64,000 bases of DNA from Paramarasmius palmivorus (Eukaryota > Basidiomycota > Agaricomycetes > Agaricales > Marasmiaceae): assembly GCA_037176845.1 (NCBI GenBank), contig JAYKXP010000090.1, forward strand, positions 1 to 64,000. Direction: 5' to 3'. Every line of letters begins with the position of its first letter. Position 1 is the first letter of the stretch. Below the pieces are notes generated by a model. That model was not told the origin of the DNA. It ran no database searches and worked only from the letters and a program-made list of their open reading frames with translations. Positions 57,093 through 64,000 of the stretch are shown here, in pieces. The position numbers were made by a program, and so were the translations under genes.

Positions 57093-58346
57093 ATGCCACC
57101 ATCAATTTTTTCGTTGCAAGGACGGGGACTCAAACTAGACACACGAGATGACATGGCGAAGGAGCTCAAAGGCATCGATGCCGCTATAATCGAAGAGATC
57201 CATCTTGGTGGAAACACGATTGGAGTGGATGCATCCCTCGAGTTAGCAGATTTCCTGAAAAAAGCGATAAAAATCAAGGTGTGACTCTGTTTTACGCGGT
57301 ATGGTACGACTTTCTAACTTTTGTGGCGTATTCAGGTCGCAGATTTTGCAGATATCTTCACCGGAAGGCTGATCACGGAAATCCCTGCTGCTCTTACCGC
57401 CATCTGTGACGCTCTCATAGACAAGACCTCACTTGTCGAGATCAATCTCAGTGACAATGCTTTCGGTGGTCGATCTGTTGACCCCATGGTCCCTTTCCTA
57501 ACTCAAAACAGAAGCTTCCAGATTCTGAAGCTCAACAATAACGGTCTCGGTCCCGCAGGTGGAACGGTTCTCGCCAATGCTCTGCTCGAGTCGGCCAAAC
57601 TCAGCGCAGCCGAGGGAAAGAAATCTAACCTTCGCACCTTCATCTGTGGTCGCAACCGACTCGAAGATGGCTCTGCACCTGCATGGGCAGAGGCATTTGC
57701 AGCACATGGTGGTTTGGTCGAGATCCGGATGCCGCAGAACGGCATCAGGATGGATGGGATAACAGCATTGGCAAAGGGCTTAGCGAAGAACACTGGGCTG
57801 CAGCATATCGATCTGCAGGACAACACTTTTACTTTTGAAGGGGCACTGACGGGCGTGCAGGCTTGGTCAGATGCGTTGGCAGCTTGGCCCGAATTGCACA
57901 CGCTCAACTTATCCGACTGTGTCCTGTCTGGAGATGGAGAGGTGCCGAGTTTAGTCGAGACATTGGCGGCGGGATCGAATCCAAAGCTGCACACTCTTCA
58001 ACTCCAGAACAACAATCTTGAGGCGGAGACTTTTGCAAAGATTGCGGAAAGCATCCAAGGTCCCCTGAAGGGTTTGATGTCGCTGGAGCTTCAGTGGAAT
58101 GATGCAGAGGAGGATGATGTCAGCTTAGGAGAGATCGGTACACACATGAAGAGGCGTGGTGGAAAGCTGTTCGTGAATGACGAAGACGAGGAGGAAGACG
58201 GGGAAGATGAGGCCGAAGCAGAGGCTGACGCTGAAGCCAAGGTAGAGGCAGATCTTGAAGAAGCAGCACTCAAGAAGCAGTTTGGCACTGTCAAGGACGA
58301 GGCCGATGATCTTGCTGAACTCATGGGTAAAGTGACGATCAAGTAA
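57093..58346 (+). CDS. RNA1: Ran GTPase-activating protein RNA1 (RanGAP)
   Basis: Two exons, 57093-57278 and 57336-58346, give 398 residues from MPPSIFSLQGRGLKLDTRDD, close to the 386-407 residues of yeast Rna1 proteins. Eleven or so leucine-rich repeats follow (LVEINLSDNAFGGRSV, LQILKLNNNGLGPAGG-like, LQHIDLQDNTFTFEG, LHTLQLQNNNLEAETF). The catalytic Arg region is read as FCGRNRL-like (TFICGRNRLEDGSAPAWAEA). The C-terminus is strongly acidic (DEDEEEDGEDEAEAEADAEA), as in the family. It activates GTP hydrolysis by Ran in the cytoplasm and so drives nuclear transport. Its start codon faces that of the roadblock gene across 123 bp. Confidence 0.93.
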
Positions 58347-58471
58347 TGGCTACATCCTTGTGGTTTTACTACTTACATTTCATGGGATTGGGAATCGCGA
58401 TCTGTTGCTGTACATAAGGCAACTCACATTCATTAAATACGTACACATAGTAATATACCTCTCAATAACCG

Positions 58472-59755
58472 TCAACGAACTTTGGCTACGATCCAACGAC
58501 CATCGACACCTTCTTTTCTTTTGACATGACCCAGACCACTCTTTTCCTCTAGCCACTGATCAACTGCAACCTCGTCCTCCGACTCCGGCATCGCGTCTCC
58601 CAAGACCAATGATCGAACTAGCCATCCCCGCGTCATCGAACCTTCATTACAGGACAGTTCACGATATGCAGAACGCAATACCGTCCAGGTAGTTTCTCGA
58701 TGCTTTGCCCTGATCTGATCTACGAGAGAGAACATAGCCATTCGCGATAGGTCGCGAGAGGCTTGTGGGTGGATGGAGAGCCTTTCAATATCATGATCAT
58801 CTTCGAAAAACCCACCAAACGCGTTGCGTCGGGTGAGGTTTTCGAAACTTGTGTAGTTGTGCAACCGCAAACTCGAAGAGACAGAAGCTATCCATCTGTA
58901 TGGACCCGATGACTTGTCTAGATATGATCTATCTCTTGAAACGACACGCAATAGCTGGTGATGTGGGTTCTGTGACGGGTACCCGGCGACCAGTTCGTGT
59001 ACGAGGCATACCAGAACGGTTGAGATTATGTTTGGATGAGGCCGTGGAGTTTGCTCGTAGAGGTCAGGAAGAAGATGTGGTATAATTGAACTGCTTTGTC
59101 TGAAGTTTTGGAAGATCACTGAGAGGTATAAAGACGTCTCGTACACTGTACAGTACCTGATTTAACGCGGCTCATGAGACTGTAAATGATACTGCGCACC
59201 TTCCAATGCAAACTTGTCATGCCGCTTGGATGAGACGATACCTTCTCTGAGTTTGCCTGTGAGGAGTCATTAACACTGGTGCCTGTTTCATCGAAAGATG
59301 CAGCGTTACGGAACAAGATGAGAATGTTTTCCTGGAGTTCTATGCGCCGCTGGGAAGTGGACGCTGGGACTGGCTCTCCGTGAGGATACTGCGTCCAAAA
59401 GTGATCGAGCTGGGATTCCATATCAGTGTCACTATCAGACATGGAGTGCCTGAAGGTTAGAAGTCCACCCACTTTCTCCTGTATGAACTCGCGATACTCT
59501 TCTTGTGTCCGAAAGTCTTTCAACCTGGATGGCTGTCACATATCAGAGAACTGTTCAGCCCGAGTCCAGAGAATACTTACGCATCACCATCCTTTTCAAG
59601 GCCGCTGCTCCTGCTCACTGAGGCTATATTCTCTAAATTTCTCCCAGTGGTATTGGGTCTAGATCCTCTCTGACCAGTTCCTCGAGACCCTGTTCCACGA
59701 AAGCCCTGCTAGCTCTCGGAAACTGTGGTGTGCGTGTTGCATTCCGAGGCGGCAT
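58472..59755 (-). CDS. SAC3/GANP-family protein, start region uncertain
   Basis: Exons on the minus strand 59581-59755, 59310-59524, 59200-59256 and 58472-59145 give about 373 residues. The core reads ENILILFRKLREGIVSSKRH and DKFALEVYETSLYLSVIF across two introns, then a Pro-rich turn and RWIASVSSSLRLHNYTSFEN, matching the SAC3/GANP helical domain (SHD1/THP3 group). The tail YRELSCNEGSMTRGWLVRSL..DGRWIVAKV fits the winged-helix end. Such proteins link transcription to mRNA export or splicing. The first exon starts MPPRNATRTPQ, but continuing into the Arg/Gly-rich stretch (FRGTGSRGTGQRGSRPN) needs one additional base near 59705, so either a base is missing or the real first exon differs. The exon is one base short of the length the frame requires. 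Confidence 0.68.
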
Positions 59756-59828
59756 GGTGATGGTGAGAAAGCAAACGTATTGACCTGTATTCTTCCAGAT
59801 TCTTCCTTTCCCTTTACCTTCTGGCTTT

Positions 59829-60884
59829 ATGACTGTCGAAAATCCCAGCCTTAGCCACGACAATGTACCCTTGGGTACCGGCCCGCCAACGAGAGAAGAA
59901 CTTCTGGTTTATTATCCTCCAAAATTCACCTGGGAGCAATTGAAAACCTTCGTCAATTCTGGGCAAGTCTGATCAGCTCGATAATGGTGTATTTCACGTA
60001 TTGACACCACCACTAGAGATCTAGGGCTACTCAAACGAGATCGTACTTTGCAGCAACGGTACGATAAATGGAGCCTTGGCGTCAAGCAGCAGTATGGAAC
60101 GATGGGTGAGTGCCTTCTTACTATAGCATGTCGAGTTGACGGGGTGAATAGGAATAGTCACTTGCAGTGAACTACCTTTTGAAGCACCGTCTGCAATGGG
60201 GCAAACCAGATACCATCTCCATTTTACCTTCGGCACTCAGAGAGACTGATGAACGTGCTTATGCCGAACAACAAGCCTCGGAGGACACCGAATCCCCTGC
60301 CCCCTCATACTTTACAAGAGATGTTCCATCCAAGTACATCAGTATCATCCAGAACGACTGGCCATACTCCGGTGAGCTATTTCTGGGTACTACTCAAGAG
60401 CCCTGGTTAATCTGCTGCACCGCCAGTACCTGTTGACATCGAGCATACTCTGATCTGGACAAAGGTGCCTATCTATCACCCAGCCACTGTCGACCCTTCT
60501 ATCGCAGCGCGCATTGCACAGGATGGTATTTGGGGTTTTACCGGGCTTACTTCTCCTCCGCCCTCTCCTTCCATGTTGCCTTCATGCCTTCCAGCGCTTT
60601 CGGAGTGGGGAATTACCGCGGACAAGATGATAGTCTCTCCGAAAGGGACAGTCGAAGAAGAGACCTTGGTTCAGAAAGCAGGTTTTGAAGTAAATGAGTT
60701 CGTCAAGAATCGCTGGAACCCCGATCAATGGGAGACTGCATGGTTCGTTAACCCGCCGGTATGTGCTGCGTTAGATGGAACGTGAAGCAGAGTGCTCATG
60801 GATGAGTTGTAGCGTCTACAAAGCATACCCGACCTCGCCCACATTCATGTTTTTGCCAAGCGGAAGGACACTGGCTCTTCCTAG
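59829..60884 (+). CDS. DUF3605 family protein
   Basis: Five exons (59829-59962, 60017-60105, 60168-60371, 60427-60758, 60813-60884) give 276 residues starting MTVENPSLSHDNVPLG. The core NDWPYSVPVDIEHTLIWTKV is the hallmark of DUF3605, a fungal family of unknown function. The tail ends RLQSIPDLAHIHVFAKRK, the usual conserved end. The first intron (59963-60016) begins GCAAGT and ends CTAG, another GC-AG intron; without it the frame stops immediately at TGA. There is no signal peptide or membrane segment. It diverges from the SAC3-like gene with only 73 bp between start codons. Confidence 0.85.
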
Positions 60885-61179
60885 ATGAGCACGGATATGA
60901 TATATTTAGAACCTAGAGACCGTTTGCGTGAAGCTGCGTCAGAGATATGTACGGGTTTAGATACTAGATCGTCGCTACATTGGGTAGAATAAACGTTTCC
61001 CATTGGTTGAAGGCAGCGTAGCGAGTTCAGACTCCTGGTTTTGCTATATTGAGGGACATTCTTGGTCCTTTGACATCACGGTTGCTCGACGATTGCAGGG
61101 TCAACATTCAACTTGATTGCCCGTGGGCTGTTAGCCTGTTTTCCGGCCTTCGGAGTCGTCTGACTGGAGCGGGAGGAGG
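60885..61179. terminator. Convergent 3' region of the DUF3605 and PPCDC genes
   Basis: This 295-bp stretch must hold both polyadenylation regions. AATAAA occurs in plus orientation (61ea region around 60990, reading AGAATAAACG). No further gene was seen. Confidence 0.35.
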
Positions 61180-62007
61180 CTACTTTTGATTCTGATTCAA
61201 ATGGAAAGTTTCGACTACTATCTTTACTATGTCGCGCCATTCGGTCATTGCTCCGACACCTATAGGGAGAAATTTTCATGGGAAATTCATGAAATAGTTG
61301 CTAGGAGATTATACATACCGACATCCCCGCAAGCGAGCCCCTTTGCGATTGGTCCTACAACATTGTATCCGATGACATCCCGGACAACCCTAATATGCTC
61401 AGCTGTGAGAGGGTGTTCGTACATGAGAGTATTCATAGCAGGGAAGACATAAGTTGGCGTCGTGGGCGCCAGCGCTCGAAGCAATGATGTCTATTGATGT
61501 CGATGAGCATTTGTCGAGCCTTTTTCATCAGACACCTACCACCAAATTGTCGCAAATTCCTCCAGCAATCTTGGCTAGTGTGTTCGCCGAGCATGGTGCG
61601 ATCAAGACAATGTCGGCCCATCTTCTCAGTTCGATATGAAGAATAGGGTCGCCGATTTTGAAGTCTCCCTGCGGAGTGTCAAAACAAGCTGTGCGAAAGG
61701 ACAGGAAGAGGAATCCGAACAGTCCATTCATTCCGATCTGTCCAAACTCTCGCGCCGGCTTTCACAATGTCAGATGTGTCGAAGAATTCCAAGGAAGGCT
61801 GCGTAGCGACCACTTCGACCTTGACTTTGTCATACTGACCTGTTGCGTCAAATCCAGCAAATGATGGGAAACCTCGAAAGGACTGACTTGCAAAAGTTCC
61901 TGTACAATCAACTGTGCTTTGACAGAGGCTACACTGCCTGTGGTGATTAGGAGAACGTGTGTGTAGCCCGCAAGTCGCTGTTCTGAGGCTACGAAAGGGT
62001 CTTTCAT
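61180..62007 (-). CDS. CAB3: Phosphopantothenoylcysteine decarboxylase (HAL3/CAB3 type)
   Basis: Five exons on the minus strand (61884-62007, 61721-61839, 61543-61668, 61319-61490, 61180-61259) give 206 residues, the usual PPCDC length. The flavin-binding start is HVLLITTGSVASVKAQLIV. The active-site His lies in DPILHIELRRWADIVLIAP, followed by CSANTLAKIAGGICDNL. The substrate-clamp motif is PAMNTLMYEHP. The catalytic Cys is in GLACGDVGVGAM. Both catalytic residues are therefore present, which favours an active decarboxylase of coenzyme A synthesis over a HAL3-like regulator that lacks the Cys. There is no acidic C-terminal extension of the yeast Hal3 kind. The second intron has a GTTCGG donor and the first is short (44 bp). 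Confidence 0.85.
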
Positions 62008-62295
62008 GGTCAACTTCCGATATGGAAATTATCTCCGCATGCTCGGCTATCCTTAGCCCCTGGTTGCTCGGGCTTATATAAAGTAGCTGGCTCCAAGGCG
62101 AATTTGTCTCAACCCTCTTTGTTTCCCCCAACCTTTCCTTCTCCCACTTTCTTCAGAGCTGAGTGAGTACCTACTCTTCAATATATTTGCGGGAGATTTG
62201 CTGATGGATCTGCATGATTGGCAGGCTCGTTGACTTCTAGTACTAGCTACTCAAGTCGTTTCGTATTTTCTTATCGTTTTTTTCATCCTATCAAA

Positions 62296-63169
62296 ATGCG
62301 TTTCTTCGCCGTTTTCGCCGCTCTCGTTTCTGTTGTCGCTGCTGAGACTTTCACCGTAATTGTTGGTGGGAATGCATCCCTCACTTACAGCCCTGAATCG
62401 TGCGTCTCCTTTTTTTCCTTTATGCTATCTTGATTTCTTATGTTCTCGTCAGGGTGACTGCCAAGGAGGGGGATATCATCCAGTTCCAATTGTAGGTGGC
62501 CTTGTACCCCAATTCCGTACATTCAACTCACTTATTCCTGGGATAGCGTTTCCAAGAACCACGTACGCGAAGTTCAGCGCAGCCGTAATCAACCTTGTGA
62601 TATTCACACACGTTTTATAGACCGTAACCCAGTCTACCTTCGCCAAGCCATGCGAAATAATGTAAGTTAACGAACGGCGTCAATTGCATGATATATTTAC
62701 CCTCTCGCCGCAGGACCACGCCAACTGAGGGTATCAACTCAGGCTTCCTTCCTGTTCCTCAAAATGCTACCGAGTTCCCGGTGTGGAGCTTCACTTTGAA
62801 CAACGCTAGTGCGCCCCTGTGGTTCTATTGTGCACAACAACCGTTCGTATCATCGCCATTGTCTCTCTATATCTTGGTCTCACTCCCCCTTTCAGACACT
62901 GCTCGCGCGGAATGGTGTTTTCCGTCAACCCTACTGCCGACAAGACACACGCGGCTTTCAAGGCTACTGCAATGGGTCAGACAGCAGGTGGCGCCAGTGG
63001 ATCGGCTTCTGGTGGCGCAGCAGCAACTAGCAGCGCTCCTGGCACTGGCGCAAGCGCTTCTCCCAACGGCGCAACAAACACTGGATCAGAGAATGGTGCG
63101 ATCTCTACGACGATGAACGTAGCAGGTCTTGTTTCTATCGTCAGCGTCGTCGCTGGTCTTTTGTTATAG
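62296..63169 (+). CDS. Secreted cupredoxin-like Ser/Gly-rich GPI protein
   Basis: Six exons (62296-62399, 62453-62491, 62547-62562, 62621-62661, 62714-62842, 62896-63169) give 200 residues. A signal peptide MRFFAVFAALVSVVAA precedes a cupredoxin fold. Its likely type-1 copper ligands are His in SKNHTVTQ, Cys in LWFYC, His in QPHCS and Met in GMVF. A Ser/Gly/Ala-rich linker follows and the C-terminus ends in a hydrophobic stretch (VAGLVSIVSVVAGLLL) expected to direct GPI attachment. The third exon has only 16 nt. The fifth intron has a GTTCGT donor. Such proteins are abundant at the surface of agarics and are regulated in development and stress. Copper binding is inferred from the ligand pattern. 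Confidence 0.83.
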
Positions 63170-63692
63170 TCCATTGATGAGACGCATTCACTCTTTCTTT
63201 ACTTTTTTCTCTGCGGGGATACAAATTGGACGCTCTACCGTACTTGCTATGCATGTAGCGTAGGTACCACACACGAGGCAATTATCCACTCTATACCGCC
63301 CGAGTGACGTTCCTTAAGAACAACGCCGAGGACGAACAGCCTTTGAGCGATTGAGTCGGATTTGGAGGAGAATGAGGCAATTGTGAATCGACTATCCCAC
63401 CAAAGTCTAGACCGCTGGGCTAGAGTCGGCGGTTTCAATGGCAGGCGCGGGATACTACCGCCACTCTCCACATTCGACCTTGACCTGGAATCCAAGCGCA
63501 GACAGAGTACTGTCCAGACGGTGGTCCTAGCCTGGTATGGCCCCGACATCATCCGTTGGTCGAGAAATACCTTTGTCGTATAAAAGCTAGTGGTCTAGAT
63601 ATTTTTTCCCCAGTTCAACTTGAACAAACCAGAACACCTCGTCTTAAACAAGACCCCTACCTACTCAATCCACCAACTAACAACTCATCGAT
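63170..63692. other. Intergenic, nothing recognised
   Basis: Reading frames on both strands between 63247 and 63590 are open, but lack a splice structure or known similarity. No repeat was seen. Confidence 0.35.
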
Positions 63693-64000
63693 ATGTACTA
63701 CACCTGGCTTGCACGTCGAAACGTATGTGCAGAAATCTTCGATGATATCTGACCGATACTGATTACCTTTTTTGGCAACAGACTCTGGCTTTGTGGGCAA
63801 GCATCGAAACTGGCCTGGCTGCGTTTGTTTGGTACCGCTGGAAAGCACCTAGGTGAGTTTTCTTGTAAGTCGTTGAAATATCAGTTTAGCCTGAGCTTAT
63901 TGGCCACACCTTCCAGCACAACACCTGCTCTCGGAACACTTCGCGAAAGAGGATGTCACAAATGAGAGTAGCCTCTTCGCACCACTACTCTCTTTCCCAT
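63693..64000 (+). CDS. Partial gene at the right edge, unknown
   Basis: An ATG at 63693 starts MYYTWLARRN. A first intron at 63723-63781 (GTATGT..ACAG) joins to 63782-63852, giving TLALWASIETGLAAFVWYRW, a hydrophobic helix, before a second donor GTGAGT. The next exon begins near 63917 and runs out of the window. It may encode a small membrane protein, but too little is present for an assignment. Confidence 0.4.

Overview
The window is nuclear DNA of a filamentous basidiomycete, most likely an Agaricomycete. Genes are closely spaced on both strands and cut by many introns of about 45-65 bp with short GT..AG (sometimes GC..AG) signals. Recognisable proteins have fungal architectures: POB3 without an HMG box, a multidomain URA2, a fungal alpha-actinin, a many-exon P450, a spherulin-4 protein, a cupredoxin-like GPI protein and a DUF3605 protein. 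No rRNA, tRNA, CRISPR array or prokaryotic operon was seen. All exon joins were read by eye from splice signals and frame continuity.

Region 1 (1-18 kb) is accessory. The first 3 kb and 3.9-6.1 kb are mostly unassigned. They contain a hypothetical gene with an in-frame stop (3036-3923) and three copies of a 12-bp palindrome, and are followed by a gene carrying 19-residue coding repeats (6062-6667). Next come a 654-aa orphan protein, a PCL-type cyclin, a 338-aa orphan, two tandem pairs of orphan genes (families 'A' and 'B', 12.1-16.2 kb) and an F-box/LRR-like protein.

Region 2 (18-31.6 kb) is mostly conserved cell biology: an AAAP-like membrane protein, a CDC25/ACR2-type rhodanese, COX20, a DCAF4-like WD40 protein, the mitochondrial porin VDAC, cofilin, alpha-actinin and the FACT subunit POB3.

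Region 3 (31.7-44.5 kb) holds a cytochrome P450 with micro-exons at its heme-binding site, a 2-kb gene-poor gap, an RA-PH signalling adaptor, a second F-box protein and a tandemly duplicated coiled-coil gene with one broken copy.

Region 4 (44.5-64 kb) holds URA2 (GATase-CPSase-DHOase-like-ATCase) with three apparent 1-nt frameshifts, a spherulin-4 protein with another, an ACS-family MFS transporter, dynein light chain roadblock, RanGAP (RNA1), a SAC3-family protein, a DUF3605 protein, PPC decarboxylase (coenzyme A synthesis), a secreted cupredoxin-like protein and a gene cut off by the right edge.

The conserved genes are not organised as a pathway. Several share short divergent promoters: roadblock/RNA1 123 bp, SAC3/DUF3605 73 bp, A1/B1 147 bp. 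The most unusual content is the duplicated A/B orphan pair, six apparent GC-AG introns and the cluster of frameshifts around URA2.
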